A stretch of DNA of 64,000 nt. Origin: Hyphomicrobiales bacterium. Its GTDB lineage: Bacteria; Pseudomonadota; Alphaproteobacteria; Rhizobiales; Rhizobiaceae. The DNA lies in assembly GCA_900471925.1 (NCBI GenBank), contig UCGV01000010.1, positions 1 through 64,000 on the forward strand. The letters run 5' to 3'. Both the position numbers and the translations under genes were made by a program. Below the pieces are notes generated by a model. It saw only the letters and a list, made by a program, of their open reading frames with translations, ran no database searches and was not told the DNA's origin. This document shows, piece after piece, positions 18,900 through 28,452 of the stretch. Within the stretch, counting starts at the first letter, position 1, and every line of letters begins with the position of its first letter.

Positions 18900-19891
18900 G
18901 CATCGCAACGCAGATTATCGGAGTGGCGGAAAAGGTGGATGATTTCCAGACCGCTTCTTATTCCCCCTACCATTTCTTCAGCTCGGACCAGTGGGCGCAT
19001 TTTCGTGCCGACACACCGCTGACGCTGACGGGAGACGAGGTCAAGCGACTTCGCTCCATGGGCGACCCGATCGATCTCACCGAAGTCAGGCGCATCTATC
19101 TGTCGCTGTCGCGTCTGCTTTCGGCGCATGTGGAATCTTCGCAGCTGCTGTTCGAGCAGCGCAACCGGTTCCTCAGCCTCTCTGACGTGACGAAGACGCC
19201 TTTCGTGATCGGCATCGCTGGATCCGTGGCCGTCGGCAAATCCACGACGGCACGTATTCTGAAGGAACTGCTCGGCCGCTGGCCCTCCAGCCCCAAGGTC
19301 GACCTCGTCACCACGGACGGTTTTCTGTACCCGAACGCCGTGTTGAAGCGCGAGAACCTGATGCAGCGCAAGGGTTTTCCGGAAAGCTATGATACGGGAG
19401 CGATCCTGCGTTTCCTGTCGGCCATCAAGGCCGGCCTGCCGGATGTGAAGGCGCCGTCTTATTCGCACCTCGTCTATGACGTGCTGCCGGATGAATACAA
19501 GATCGTCGACCGACCCGATATCCTGATCTTCGAGGGCATCAATGTCCTGCAATCACGCGACCTGCCGGCCGACGGTAAGATCGTGCCTATGGTCTCCGAC
19601 TTCTTCGACTTCTCGATCTATATCGATGCCGAGGAAACTCAGATCCACAACTGGTATGTGACGCGCTTCATGCGGCTCAGGGAAACGGCCTTTCGGGATC
19701 CGAATTCCTACTTCCATCGCTATGCATCGATCAGCGAGGAAGAAGCCATCGCGATCGCTGAAGATCTCTGGGCGAATATCAACCTCAAGAATCTGCGCCA
19801 GAACATTCTGCCGACGCGTCCCCGCGCCGATCTCATCCTGCGCAAGGGCAAGGATCACCTGATCGAGCAGGTCGCACTGCGAAAGCTCTGA
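18896..19891 (+). CDS. coaA: type I pantothenate kinase
   Basis: Commits pantothenate to coenzyme A synthesis by ATP-dependent phosphorylation. It is 331 residues, the prokaryotic type I (CoaA) form. The P-loop is [15 protein letters not shown] near residue 110. [18 protein letters not shown] and the late FEGINVLQ segment are family signatures. It is translationally coupled to hisE by an ATGA overlap. Its end lies one base from the convergent alkB stop, so transcripts from the two sides must overlap. Confidence 0.96.
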   Translation: MSIATQIIGVAEKVDDFQTASYSPYHFFSSDQWAHFRADTPLTLTGDEVKRLRSMGDPIDLTEVRRIYLSLSRLLSAHVESSQLLFEQRNRFLSLSDVTKTPFVIGIAGSVAVGKSTTARILKELLGRWPSSPKVDLVTTDGFLYPNAVLKRENLMQRKGFPESYDTGAILRFLSAIKAGLPDVKAPSYSHLVYDVLPDEYKIVDRPDILIFEGINVLQSRDLPADGKIVPMVSDFFDFSIYIDAEETQIHNWYVTRFMRLRETAFRDPNSYFHRYASISEEEAIAIAEDLWANINLKNLRQNILPTRPRADLILRKGKDHLIEQVALRKL

Positions 19892-19892
19892 A

Positions 19893-20504
19893 TTAGGGAT
19901 TGACCCGGCGGAGCGTCAGATTGATGCGGCCGCCGTTTTTCAGGAGCGTGGAGGTGGCCGGATAGATGCGGTCAACGCCGTGGAAAGAGAGCCGCCCCTC
20001 CCCGCCCAGAACAACGAGATCGCCGCTCGACAGCTTGAAGGACATGGTCTTGTCGTTGCGGTTCAGACCGCCGACACGGAAGAGGCAGGCGTTGCCGAGG
20101 GAAATCGATACGACCGGTGCCTTCAGGTCGTTCTCGTCTTTATCCTGATGCAGACCCATGCGTGCCTCATTGGAATAGAAATTGACGAGGCAGGCCTCCG
20201 GCGGCTTGTCGTAGCCCGAAACATCGTTCCAGATATCGAGCAGTTCCTGCGGGATATCTGGCCATGGATTGCCGGTTACCGGATGCACCGGCTGGTAACG
20301 ATAACCGCGCTCCTTGTCCGTGACCCAGCCAAGCGAACCGCAATTGGTCATGCGCACGGACATGGGCTTGCCGGAACCGGGCATGACCGGCACATAGAGC
20401 GGCGCTTCCGCCACGATATTTCTGATGATGACGACCAGCGCCTCCTGGCGGGCACGATCCAGATATTCGGGCAGGTGGCAGATACCGCTCAGAAGCTCCG
20501 GCAT
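19893..20504 (-). CDS. alkB: alpha-ketoglutarate-dependent dioxygenase AlkB
   Basis: Oxidative DNA/RNA demethylase that repairs 1-methyladenine and 3-methylcytosine using Fe(II) and 2-oxoglutarate. It is 203 residues from the ATG at 20504. The iron ligands are visible in GLHQDKDE (HxD) and in RLSFHGVDRI (distal His), and the 2-oxoglutarate-binding arginines are in INLTLRRV. The NFYSNEARMG segment before the HxD is also characteristic. It starts one base after arfB ends on the same strand, so the two likely form an operon read arfB-alkB. Confidence 0.93.
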   Translation of the reverse strand: MPELLSGICHLPEYLDRARQEALVVIIRNIVAEAPLYVPVMPGSGKPMSVRMTNCGSLGWVTDKERGYRYQPVHPVTGNPWPDIPQELLDIWNDVSGYDKPPEACLVNFYSNEARMGLHQDKDENDLKAPVVSISLGNACLFRVGGLNRNDKTMSFKLSSGDLVVLGGEGRLSFHGVDRIYPATSTLLKNGGRINLTLRRVNP

Positions 20505-20505
20505 A

Positions 20506-20943
20506 TCACTCTCCGCCGCCCGGTCGGCCACGCATCTTCTTGACTTCCGAGCGGCCTGATTTTTCTTTCAGGCGCCGTTCGACCGATCCCTTGGTCGGCT
20601 TGGTCTTCTTGCGCGGAGGCGGTGGCGGCTTGGCGGCCTCGATGATCAATTCTTTCAGTCGTTCCCGTGCATCCTCGCGATTGCGGTCCTGACTGCGGAA
20701 CCGACTTGCCTCGATCATCAGCACGCCGTCCTTCGACATGCGCCGGCCGGCAAGCTTGATGGCATTGGCCTTCACCCGCTCATTGAGCGAAGGCGAATTC
20801 GGAATGTTGAAGAAAAGCTGGACCGCGGTCGAGACCTTGTTGACATTCTGGCCGCCGGGACCGCCTGCCAGAACGAACTGTTCCGTCAGCTCCCATCCGG
20901 CGATGGTGATCCTGTCATCGATATAGAGCGCGTCGCTGGCCAT
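20506..20943 (-). CDS. arfB: peptidyl-tRNA hydrolase ArfB (ribosome rescue)
   Basis: 145-residue class I release-factor-like protein (ArfB/YaeJ family). It has the catalytic GGQ at residues 30-32 in AGGPGGQNVNKVST. Its long basic C-terminal tail is rich in Lys, Arg and Pro (PPPPPRKKTKPTKGS, RRLKEKSGRSEVKKMRGR), which inserts into the empty mRNA channel of stalled ribosomes. It lacks the stop-codon recognition domain of RF1/RF2, which distinguishes it from prfA/prfB. Confidence 0.94.
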   Translation of the reverse strand: MASDALYIDDRITIAGWELTEQFVLAGGPGGQNVNKVSTAVQLFFNIPNSPSLNERVKANAIKLAGRRMSKDGVLMIEASRFRSQDRNREDARERLKELIIEAAKPPPPPRKKTKPTKGSVERRLKEKSGRSEVKKMRGRPGGGE

Positions 20944-20985
20944 ACCGCCTTCTAGCGCATAATGACCGCGAATTGAAAGCAGCAG

Positions 20986-21013
20986 AAACCCGGCACTTCG
21001 ATGCGCCGGGTTT
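20986..21013 (-). terminator. probable terminator after pckA
   Basis: AAACCCGGC (20986-20994) pairs with GCCGGGTTT (21005-21013) around a 10-base loop, 31 bases past the pckA stop on the minus strand. The following T content is modest (TTTCTGCTGC), so it may be partly Rho-dependent. Confidence 0.55.
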
Positions 21014-21043
21014 CACGTGAATCGTCAACGGATTATTGCAGAA

Positions 21044-22654
21044 TTATTCGGCTGCGACCTTGATGCCGGGAGCCGCATCGCGCACGCCGCCATCGACATG
21101 ATGTTCGAACTTGGCGAAGTTGGCGATGAACATGGAGACCAGCTTTTCGGCCTGCGCGTCATAGGCCTGCTTGTCGGCCCAGGTCGAACGCGGATCGAGA
21201 ATGCCGGTATCGACACCGTCGACAGCGACCGGAACGGCAAAGCCGAAATTCGCATCGGCACGGAGTTCGGCCTTGGCAAGTTCGCCCGAAAGAGCTGCGG
21301 TCAGCAGCGCACGCGTAGCCTTGATCGGCATGCGCTTGCCGACGCCGTAAGCGCCACCGGTCCAGCCGGTATTGACGAGCCAGCATTCGACACCGTGGCG
21401 GCCGATCAGTTCCTTCAGAAGGTTGCCGTATTCAGCCGGATGACGGGGCATGAAGGGAGCGCCGAAGCAGGTAGAAAAAGTTGCCTCAGGCTCCGTGACA
21501 CCCTTTTCCGTGCCCGCTACCTTGGCAGTGTAGCCGGAGAGGAAGTGATACATGGCTTGTTCAGGCGTCAGCTTGGCGATCGGGGGCATGACGCCGAAGG
21601 CATCGGCCGTCAGCATGATGATCGTCTTCGGATGGGGTGCAAGGCCGGTTTCCGATGCGTTCGGGATGAAGTCCATCGGGTAGGCGCAGCGGGTATTTTC
21701 CGTCAGCGACGCATCATCGAAATCCGGCTCGCGGTTTTCGTTTAGAACGACGTTTTCAAGCACGGTGCCGAAGCGCTGGGTGGTAGCGTAGATCTCCGGC
21801 TCGGCTTCTGCCGAAAGACGAATGGTTTTGGCGTAGCAGCCGCCTTCGAAATTGAAGATACCGTCTTCACTCCAGCCATGCTCGTCGTCGCCGATGAGCG
21901 TACGGGCCGGGTCGGCCGAAAGCGTTGTCTTGCCAGTGCCGGACAGGCCGAAGAAGATAGCAGCATCGCCGGCCGGGCCTACATTGGCCGAGCAGTGCAT
22001 CGGCATGACGCCGTTTGCGGGCAGCAGGTAGTTCAGCACTGTGAAGACCGACTTCTTCATCTCGCCGGCATAGGAGGTGCCGGCGATCAGCACGATGCCG
22101 TTCGTCAGATCGCAGGCGATCACCGTTTCGGTGCGGCAGCCGTAGCGCTCCGGATCGGCCTTGAAGCTCGGCAGATCAATGATCGTCAGCTTCGGCACGA
22201 AACCTGCGAGCGCATCGGCCCTCGGGCGGATCAAGAGGTTGCGGATGAAGAGCGAATGCCAGGCGAATTCGGTGACCACGCGGGTCGGCAGCGCCTGACC
22301 GGCATCTGCGCCGCCGATCAGATCCTGCACGAAGAGATCCTTGCCGGCGGCGTGGGCCAGCATATCCTTATGCAGCAGGGCGAAATGCTCCGGCGACATC
22401 GGCTTGTTGTTGTCCCACCAGATCTGGCCATCCGTATGCTCGTCGCGAACGACAAACTTGTCCTTCGGCGAGCGGCCAGTGTGCTGGCCGGTGGTGGCGC
22501 GAAGGGCGCCCTGCGCTGTCAGTTCGGCCTCTCCCCGGCGAATCGCCTCTTCATAGAGAAGAGCGGCGGAGAGGTTGTAACGTACGCTCCGTACGTCGCT
22601 GAAACCGATCGTCGCCAGCTCGATTGCCTGGTTGTGAACTCCGAACGTCTCCAT
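21044..22654 (-). CDS. pckA: phosphoenolpyruvate carboxykinase (ATP)
   Basis: Converts oxaloacetate to PEP with ATP, the entry step of gluconeogenesis from C4-dicarboxylates. It is 536 residues. The PEPCK signature [16 protein letters not shown] contains the kinase-1a P-loop near residue 235, and the metal/OAA-binding region includes [23 protein letters not shown]. The RSPKDKF segment near residue 60 is also typical. It is divergent from chvI; the 337-base gap carries AT-rich DNA with two LacI/GalR-like inverted repeats. In Sinorhizobium, pckA is known to be controlled by the LacI-family regulator PckR and affected by ChvG/ChvI; the latter is encoded next door. Confidence 0.97.
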   Translation of the reverse strand: METFGVHNQAIELATIGFSDVRSVRYNLSAALLYEEAIRRGEAELTAQGALRATTGQHTGRSPKDKFVVRDEHTDGQIWWDNNKPMSPEHFALLHKDMLAHAAGKDLFVQDLIGGADAGQALPTRVVTEFAWHSLFIRNLLIRPRADALAGFVPKLTIIDLPSFKADPERYGCRTETVIACDLTNGIVLIAGTSYAGEMKKSVFTVLNYLLPANGVMPMHCSANVGPAGDAAIFFGLSGTGKTTLSADPARTLIGDDEHGWSEDGIFNFEGGCYAKTIRLSAEAEPEIYATTQRFGTVLENVVLNENREPDFDDASLTENTRCAYPMDFIPNASETGLAPHPKTIIMLTADAFGVMPPIAKLTPEQAMYHFLSGYTAKVAGTEKGVTEPEATFSTCFGAPFMPRHPAEYGNLLKELIGRHGVECWLVNTGWTGGAYGVGKRMPIKATRALLTAALSGELAKAELRADANFGFAVPVAVDGVDTGILDPRSTWADKQAYDAQAEKLVSMFIANFAKFEHHVDGGVRDAAPGIKVAAE

Positions 22655-22991
22655 AGCTTTTCCCTTCGCTGAGGCGCCTTGGCCGTTAAAATCTGCGCGA
22701 AAGTAAGAGGAGAAATTTTAAATGGCAATAGCTCGAAACTTGGAAAATATAATAATATCAATTATTTAATCGATTTAAATTCTTGTCTTCCGTTTTAAAT
22801 CGTTTGAAGACCTGCTGTTGAAACAACTTGTCGCACCACTTCCGATTGCGGGCCGCAGACATGAGCAATCTACCCCTTTATCTTTGCCACAATTTGTTCC
22901 ACCTTTATCCTCCATAAGCGCAACCGGTCACGAAGACCGCCTGGGGACCATCAATCCGGGAGATTGCGCACTGATGACGGAGACGAACACC
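22655..22991. promoter_or_regulatory. divergent pckA / chvI control region
   Basis: 337 bases without a gene. Bases 22710-22810 are strikingly AT-rich for this genome. Two imperfect palindromes centred on CG occur at about 22765-22778 (TTTAATCGATTTAA) and 22794-22809 (TTTTAAATCGTTTGAA). Their centres are 30 bases apart. They resemble LacI/GalR-type operators and could be sites for a PckR-like regulator. Long T/A runs such as AATATAATAATATC probably contain the pckA promoter. The chvI-proximal part (22820-22991) is not AT-rich, and I see no other clear element in it. Confidence 0.5.
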
Positions 22992-23732
22992 ATGCCGACA
23001 ATCGCGCTCGTTGACGACGACCGCAACATCCTCACTTCGGTGTCGATCGCACTGGAAGCTGAAGGATATAAGGTCGAGACTTATACGGATGGCGCCTCGG
23101 CGCTCGATGGTCTGCTCGCGCGGCCGCCGCAGTTGGCAATCTTCGACATCAAGATGCCGCGCATGGACGGGATGGAATTGTTGCGCCGTCTTCGCCAGAA
23201 GTCGGACATACCGGTCATCTTCCTCACCTCCAAGGACGAGGAGATCGACGAGCTCTTCGGCTTGAAGATGGGCGCTGACGATTTCATCACCAAGCCTTTC
23301 TCGCAGCGTCTGCTGGTCGAGCGCGTGCGCGCGGTCCTGCGTCGCGCGTCAAGCCGCGAGGCAGCGGCTGCCGGCGGCAGCACTTCTGCTGCGGGAACGC
23401 CGAAACCGGGCACAGTTCAGCAGGCACGATCGCTCGAACGCGGCCAACTGGTCATGGATCAGGAGCGCCACACCTGCACCTGGAAGGGCGAAGCCGTTAC
23501 CCTCACGGTCACCGAATTCCTTATCCTTCATTCGCTGGCGCAGCGTCCGGGTGTGGTGAAAAGCCGCGATGCGCTGATGGATGCCGCCTATGACGAACAG
23601 GTGTATGTTGATGACCGCACCATCGACAGCCACATCAAGCGGCTGCGCAAGAAGTTCAAGATGGTCGATACTGACTTTGATATGATTGAAACGCTTTACG
23701 GTGTGGGCTACCGCTTCCGCGAAGCAGCCTGA
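22992..23732 (+). CDS. chvI: response regulator ChvI
   Basis: OmpR/PhoB-type response regulator, 246 residues from ATG 22992. GGAG at 22979-22982 lies nine bases upstream. ATG 22974 is an alternative that adds six residues. The receiver has DDD at residues 8-10, the phospho-acceptor in [14 protein letters not shown], and FITKPFS. A Ser/Ala/Gly-rich linker leads to a winged helix ([37 protein letters not shown]). With ChvG it controls envelope, exopolysaccharide, motility and acid-response genes in Rhizobiales, where it is needed for symbiosis or virulence. It is the first gene of chvI-chvG-hprK. Confidence 0.96.
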   Translation: MPTIALVDDDRNILTSVSIALEAEGYKVETYTDGASALDGLLARPPQLAIFDIKMPRMDGMELLRRLRQKSDIPVIFLTSKDEEIDELFGLKMGADDFITKPFSQRLLVERVRAVLRRASSREAAAAGGSTSAAGTPKPGTVQQARSLERGQLVMDQERHTCTWKGEAVTLTVTEFLILHSLAQRPGVVKSRDALMDAAYDEQVYVDDRTIDSHIKRLRKKFKMVDTDFDMIETLYGVGYRFREAA

Positions 23733-23809
23733 CGCTTCGAGGCGTGGGAAGAGACGAATGAGGGTGGCGGGCCGGTAAGGCTGGCCCCGCCCTCCGAAAG
23801 GGCCTGTCA

Positions 23810-25600
23810 TTGGCACAGTTGGTGCAGGAAAGGGATCTGGATGATGCGGAAGGGGTGAGCACCCGCCGCATCAGGGGAAGGCGTTGGTCGCATCCCTTCA
23901 CGCTGATCCGCCGTATTTTTGGCAATGCCGTATTTTCGAGCCTGACCCGCCGTATCGTCTTCTTCAACCTCGCGGCGCTGCTTGTCCTTGTCGGCGGCAT
24001 TCTCTATCTCAACCAGTTCCGTGAAGGCCTGATCGACGCACGCGTCGAGAGCCTGCTCACACAAGGCGAAATCATTGCCGGTGCGGTTTCGGCCTCGGCC
24101 TCCGTCGATACGAATTCGATCACCATCGATCCGCAGAAGCTGCTTGAGCTGCAGGCTGGCCAAAGCATCACGCCGGTGCCGAACGACGAGGATCTGGAAT
24201 TTCCGATCGATCCGGAGAAGGTCGCTCCCGTTCTTCGCCGCCTGATCTCGCCGACGCGCACCCGCGCCCGCATCTTCGATGCCGATGCCAACCTGCTGCT
24301 CGATTCCCGGCATCTCTATTCGCGCGGCCAGGTTCTGCGTTTCGACCTGCCGCCGGTGGAAGAAGAAAAGCAGACCTGGGGCGAGTGGTTCACGGCGCTT
24401 TTCAACAAGGCACTGCAGCCGGGCAATCTTCCGGTCTACAAGGAAGCGCCCGGTGGCGACGGCTCCATCTATCCTGAAGTGATGAATGCGCTCACGGGCG
24501 TGCGCGGCGCAGTCGTACGCACAACCGAAAAGGGCGAGCTGATCGTTTCGGTGGCGGTTCCGATCCAGCGTTTCCGCGCCGTGCTCGGGGTTCTTCTTCT
24601 CTCGACTCAGGCAGGCGATATCGACAATATTGTCCATGCCGAGCGCCTTGCCATCATGCGCGTCTTCGGTGTTGCAACACTCGTCAACGTGCTCTTGTCG
24701 CTTGTCCTCTCCTCGACCATCGCCAATCCGCTGCGCCGGCTTTCGGCAGCGGCCATCCGCGTGCGCCGCGGCGCCAAGGAGCGCGAGGAGATCCCGGATT
24801 TTTCCGTGCGTCAGGATGAAATCGGCAATCTTTCGATCGCACTGCGCGAAATGACGAACGCCCTTTACGACCGCATCGATGCGATCGAAAGCTTTGCGGC
24901 CGATGTCAGCCACGAACTCAAGAACCCGCTGACTTCGCTGCGCAGCGCCGTCGAGACGCTGCCGCTCGCCAAATCAGACGATTCCAAGAAGCGGCTGATG
25001 GATGTCATTCAACACGATGTACGTCGCCTCGACCGCTTGATCAGCGACATCTCCGATGCGTCCCGTCTCGATGCCGAGCTGGCGCGCGTAGATGCCGGGT
25101 CCATCGATCTGGAGACATTCCTGCGCGACCTCGTCGACGTATCTCGACAGATCCGTAGTACCAAGAAACAGGTCGAGATCGAATATGTCGTCGACCGCAA
25201 GCCGAATGTGAAAACGCGCTTCGTTATCAAGGGTCACGATCTGCGCATCGGCCAGATCATCACGAACCTGATCGAAAATGCCCGTTCTTTCGTGCCGCAG
25301 CAGGACGGCAAGATTATCGTCCGGCTTGTTCGCACTCGTTCGCGCTGCGTCGTCTATATCGAGGATAACGGGCCGGGCATTCAGGCCGAAAATATCGATC
25401 GTATCTTCGAGCGCTTTTACACCGACCGGCCCGAATCCGAAGGCTTTGGCCAGAACTCGGGCCTTGGTCTTTCCATCAGCCGGCAGATCGCCGAGGCGCA
25501 TGGCGGATCGCTGCGGGCCGAAAACATCGTCGACGACGAAAGCGAGAAGCTGCTCGGCGCCCGCTTCATCCTGGCCCTGCCCGCCGATGCCGCGGCATGA
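23810..25600 (+). CDS. chvG: sensor histidine kinase ChvG (ExoS)
   Basis: Membrane sensor kinase partner of ChvI, 596 residues. The first transmembrane helix is at ~45-65 (FFNLAALLVLVGGILYLN) and the second at ~280-305, enclosing a periplasmic sensor of about 215 residues. A HAMP region (NPLRRLSAAAIRVRRGA) follows. The H-box is DVSHELKNPLTSLRS with His368. The catalytic domain has NLIENARSF, DNGPGI and GLGLSISRQIAEAHGG. The best start is TTG 23810 with GAAAGGG seven bases upstream; nearby TTG/GTG codons are possible. In Rhizobiales the periplasmic repressor ExoR, not in this window, binds ChvG. Its stop overlaps the hprK start. Confidence 0.95.
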   Translation: MAQLVQERDLDDAEGVSTRRIRGRRWSHPFTLIRRIFGNAVFSSLTRRIVFFNLAALLVLVGGILYLNQFREGLIDARVESLLTQGEIIAGAVSASASVDTNSITIDPQKLLELQAGQSITPVPNDEDLEFPIDPEKVAPVLRRLISPTRTRARIFDADANLLLDSRHLYSRGQVLRFDLPPVEEEKQTWGEWFTALFNKALQPGNLPVYKEAPGGDGSIYPEVMNALTGVRGAVVRTTEKGELIVSVAVPIQRFRAVLGVLLLSTQAGDIDNIVHAERLAIMRVFGVATLVNVLLSLVLSSTIANPLRRLSAAAIRVRRGAKEREEIPDFSVRQDEIGNLSIALREMTNALYDRIDAIESFAADVSHELKNPLTSLRSAVETLPLAKSDDSKKRLMDVIQHDVRRLDRLISDISDASRLDAELARVDAGSIDLETFLRDLVDVSRQIRSTKKQVEIEYVVDRKPNVKTRFVIKGHDLRIGQIITNLIENARSFVPQQDGKIIVRLVRTRSRCVVYIEDNGPGIQAENIDRIFERFYTDRPESEGFGQNSGLGLSISRQIAEAHGGSLRAENIVDDESEKLLGARFILALPADAAA

Positions 25601-26037
25601 TCAATATCCACGCGACCGCAATCGTCATCGGAAAGACCGGGCTCCTGTTCACCGGCCCCTCAGGCTGGGGGAAGTCGATGACGGCCTTTACCTGCATGAC
25701 GGAAGCAAGACGGCTGGGGCTGTTTTCAGCGCTTGTGGCCGATGACCAAGTACTGCTTTCGAAACAGGATAGCGCCATCATGGCCACCTGCCCGCCGGCC
25801 ATTGCCGGCCTCATCGAATTGCGCGGCACCGGTATCGTGAAGCACGATCATATGTCGCCTGCGCCGCTGCATTTTGCCGTCCTGCCCGGCAGCGCAACCG
25901 GTGAAAACCGGCTTCCTGTCGATGGGGAGACTGCCATCCTTGCCGAGGGTTTCGAGCTGCCCGCTCTGCGACTTTTGCCCAACATTCCGCTGCCGCTTGC
26001 CGTCCTGATGGCAAAAGTACCTGATATCGGCGGCTGA
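25597..26037 (+). CDS. hprK: truncated-type HPr kinase/phosphorylase
   Basis: Short HPr kinase/phosphorylase, 146 residues. It corresponds only to the C-terminal catalytic domain of the ~310-residue Firmicutes enzyme, as is usual in alphaproteobacteria. The P-loop is TGPSGWGKSM near residue 20 and the downstream segment PAIAGLIELRGTGIVK corresponds to the HprK signature. Overlap with chvG (ATGA) indicates co-translation. The target would be the regulatory serine of the HPr encoded about 600 bases downstream. The tryptophan in the P-loop is a departure from the usual GAGKS, worth noting but not obviously disabling. Confidence 0.9.
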   Translation: MINIHATAIVIGKTGLLFTGPSGWGKSMTAFTCMTEARRLGLFSALVADDQVLLSKQDSAIMATCPPAIAGLIELRGTGIVKHDHMSPAPLHFAVLPGSATGENRLPVDGETAILAEGFELPALRLLPNIPLPLAVLMAKVPDIGG

Positions 26038-26191
26038 GGCCTTCCGAAATATCCGTCCCAACCTATATGTTCATATTTTTATCTTGCACTTCGGCTTTTG
26101 ATCGCCAAGATGTGCCCCCACCGGTGGACGTGATTGCTGCATTGCGATATTGGGGCCACCGTTCGCGTATGCCATTGGGAGCAGTAATATC

Positions 26192-26593
26192 ATGATCGGA
26201 CTTGTGCTTGTCACTCATGGCAAGCTGGCTGAAGAGTTTCGTCATGCTGTAGAGCACGTCGTCGGTCCTCAGAAATTTATCGAAACGGTCTGCATCGGAC
26301 CGGAAGACGATATGGACCAAAGACGACAGGATATTCTCGAAGCCGTTTCCGGCGCGGACGATGGCCACGGCGTCGTCATTCTGACCGACATGTTCGGTGG
26401 TACACCTTCCAATCTCGCCATTTCCGTCATGAGCAGCGGCCACACCGAGGTCATTGCCGGCGTTAACCTGCCGATGCTGATCAAACTTGCCGGCGTGCGC
26501 GGCGAGAACAATATGGAAAAGGCGCTTGCCGAGGCTTCCGAGGCAGGCCGTAAATATATCAACGTTGCGAGCCGGGTACTGAGCGGAAAGTAG
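26192..26593 (+). CDS. PTS EIIA component (mannose/fructose type)
   Basis: 133-residue EIIA domain of the mannose-class PTS. It starts at ATG 26192 (MIGLVLVTHGKLAEEF) with the phosphorylated histidine at residue 9. VVILTDMFGGTPSN is the other family hallmark. No EIIB, EIIC or EIID gene is near, so it probably regulates rather than transports, as in other alphaproteobacterial PTS branches that have only EI, HPr and EIIA. A 154-base gap after hprK may hold its own promoter. ptsH follows after nine bases. Confidence 0.92.
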   Translation: MIGLVLVTHGKLAEEFRHAVEHVVGPQKFIETVCIGPEDDMDQRRQDILEAVSGADDGHGVVILTDMFGGTPSNLAISVMSSGHTEVIAGVNLPMLIKLAGVRGENNMEKALAEASEAGRKYINVASRVLSGK

Positions 26594-26602
26594 GACGCCT
26601 TT

Positions 26603-26878
26603 ATGACACCGCTTTCCCGGGAACTCCTTATCGTCAACAAGCGCGGCCTGCACGCGCGCGCCTCTGCCAAGTTTGTCCAGACCGTCGACGCCTTCGATGC
26701 GACGATTACCGTTTCCAAGGATGGCATGACTGTCGGCGGCACATCGATCATGGGCCTGATGATGCTCGCGGCGAGTCCGGGCTCCAGCGTTGTCATCTCG
26801 GCAACGGGCAACCAGGCCGCCGAAGCCCTCGATGCGCTGGACCAACTCATCCAGAACAAGTTCGGCGAAGAAATCTAA
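26603..26878 (+). CDS. ptsH: phosphocarrier protein HPr
   Basis: 91-residue HPr. The EI-phosphorylated histidine is His17 in KRGLHARASAKF. The HprK-target serine is Ser48 in GGTSIMGLMMLAAS, preserved as expected for an organism with HprK. It lies nine bases after the EIIA gene and probably shares its transcript. The regulatory output is likely nitrogen/carbon balance or envelope control rather than sugar uptake. Confidence 0.94.
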   Translation: MTPLSRELLIVNKRGLHARASAKFVQTVDAFDATITVSKDGMTVGGTSIMGLMMLAASPGSSVVISATGNQAAEALDALDQLIQNKFGEEI

Positions 26879-26896
26879 TCTTCACCGTCATATAAA

Positions 26897-26918
26897 GATA
26901 TAAAGACTTCTTTATATC
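26897..26918. promoter_or_regulatory. perfect 10+10 bp palindrome upstream of ahcY
   Basis: GATATAAAGA (26897-26906), CT, TCTTTATATC (26909-26918) is a perfect inverted repeat in a region that is otherwise GC-rich. A further ATAAAGA half-site lies just upstream (26892-26898). It ends 128 bases before the ahcY start and is the kind of operator used by ArsR-family regulators of the S-adenosylhomocysteine/methionine cycle in proteobacteria. That assignment is inference. Confidence 0.6.
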
Positions 26919-27046
26919 CCCGTTGCCTTCCCGGCCGAAGCCTGCTAAACGGCGAGCATGACGTGCATTCCGCACGCGTTCCATCCGTTGCGGTCATCGT
27001 CGCGCCTTCGCGATGTGTTTGAGACGTTTTCAGCCTGGAGAGCCTT

Positions 27047-28447
27047 ATGAGCACTGAAAAAGATTATATTGTCGCCGATATCGGCCTTGCAGATTTCGGC
27101 CGCAAGGAAATCACCATTGCCGAAACCGAGATGCCAGGCCTCATGTCCTGCCGCGCCGAATTCGGTGAATCCAAGCCGCTGAAGGGCGCCCGCATCACCG
27201 GCTCGCTGCACATGACGATCCAGACGGCCGTTCTGATCGAGACGCTGGTTGCGCTCGGTGCCGAAGTCCGCTGGGCTTCGTGCAACATCTTCTCGACGCA
27301 GGACCATGCCGCCGCCGCGATCGCCGCTTCGGGCGTTCCGGTCTTCGCGGTCAAGGGCGAATCCCTCGAAGATTACTGGGTTTACACCGACAAGATCTTC
27401 CAGTGGGCCGATGGCGGTCTCTCCAACATGATCCTCGACGATGGCGGCGATGCCACCATGTACATCCTGCTCGGCGCCCGCGCCGAAGCCGGTGAAGACG
27501 TTCTCTCCAATCCGCATTCCGAAGAAGAGGAAATCCTCTTCGCGCAGATCAAGAAGCGCCTTGCCGCTACGCCGGGCTGGTTCACCAAGCAGCGTGAAGC
27601 CATCAAGGGCGTGACCGAAGAAACCACGACGGGCGTCAACCGCCTGTACCAGCTCAGCCAGAAGGGCTTGCTGCCTTTCCCGGCGATCAACGTGAACGAT
27701 TCCGTCACCAAGTCGAAGTTCGACAACAAGTACGGCTGCAAGGAATCGCTGGTTGACGGTATCCGCCGCGGCACCGATGTCATGATGGCCGGCAAGGTTG
27801 CCGTCGTCTGCGGTTACGGCGACGTTGGCAAGGGTTCTGCCGCTTCGCTTTCCGGCGCCGGCGCCCGCGTCAAGGTAACGGAAGCCGATCCGATTTGCGC
27901 TTTGCAGGCAGCCATGGACGGTTATGAAGTCGTTCTGCTCGAGGACGTCGTTTCCTCTGCCGATATCTTCATCACCACCACGGGCAACAAGGACGTCATT
28001 CGCATCGACCACATGCGTCAGATGAAGGACATGGCGATCGTCGGCAATATCGGCCACTTCGACAACGAAATCGAAGTCGCCGCGCTGCGTAACCTCAAGT
28101 GGACCAACGTCAAGCCGCAGGTCGACCTGATCGAGTTCCCGAAGGGCAACCGCATCATCCTTCTCTCCGAAGGTCGTCTCCTGAACCTCGGCAACGCGAC
28201 GGGTCATCCGTCCTTCGTCATGTCGGCCTCGTTCACCAACCAGACGCTGGCGCAGATCGAGCTCTTCACCAAGCCTGGCCAGTACGAAAACAAGGTCTAC
28301 ATCCTGCCGAAGCACCTCGATGAGAAGGTCGCACGCCTGCACCTCGACAAGCTCGGCGTGAAGCTTACCCAGCTCAGCGAAGAGCAGGCTGCCTATATCG
28401 GCGTGAAGCCGCAGGGGCCGTTCAAGTCCGACCACTACAGATACTGA
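27047..28447 (+). CDS. ahcY: S-adenosylhomocysteine hydrolase (adenosylhomocysteinase)
   Basis: NAD-dependent enzyme splitting S-adenosylhomocysteine into homocysteine and adenosine, 466 residues. The NAD-binding Rossmann motif is [13 protein letters not shown] near residue 250. [15 protein letters not shown], the [16 protein letters not shown] substrate segment and the C-terminal HYRY ending (KSDHYRY) are family signatures. It is monocistronic by appearance: a palindromic operator candidate lies upstream and a strong terminator downstream. It clears the product inhibitor of all SAM-dependent methyltransferases and feeds methionine resynthesis. Confidence 0.97.
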   Translation: MSTEKDYIVADIGLADFGRKEITIAETEMPGLMSCRAEFGESKPLKGARITGSLHMTIQTAVLIETLVALGAEVRWASCNIFSTQDHAAAAIAASGVPVFAVKGESLEDYWVYTDKIFQWADGGLSNMILDDGGDATMYILLGARAEAGEDVLSNPHSEEEEILFAQIKKRLAATPGWFTKQREAIKGVTEETTTGVNRLYQLSQKGLLPFPAINVNDSVTKSKFDNKYGCKESLVDGIRRGTDVMMAGKVAVVCGYGDVGKGSAASLSGAGARVKVTEADPICALQAAMDGYEVVLLEDVVSSADIFITTTGNKDVIRIDHMRQMKDMAIVGNIGHFDNEIEVAALRNLKWTNVKPQVDLIEFPKGNRIILLSEGRLLNLGNATGHPSFVMSASFTNQTLAQIELFTKPGQYENKVYILPKHLDEKVARLHLDKLGVKLTQLSEEQAAYIGVKPQGPFKSDHYRY

Positions 28448-28452
28448 TTTCG

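Noticed and set aside
26879..27046. S-adenosylhomocysteine or SAM riboswitch in the ahcY leader
   Set aside because: I could not find a convincing conserved pairing pattern for either class. A DNA palindrome explains the notable symmetry better. A covariance-model search would decide.
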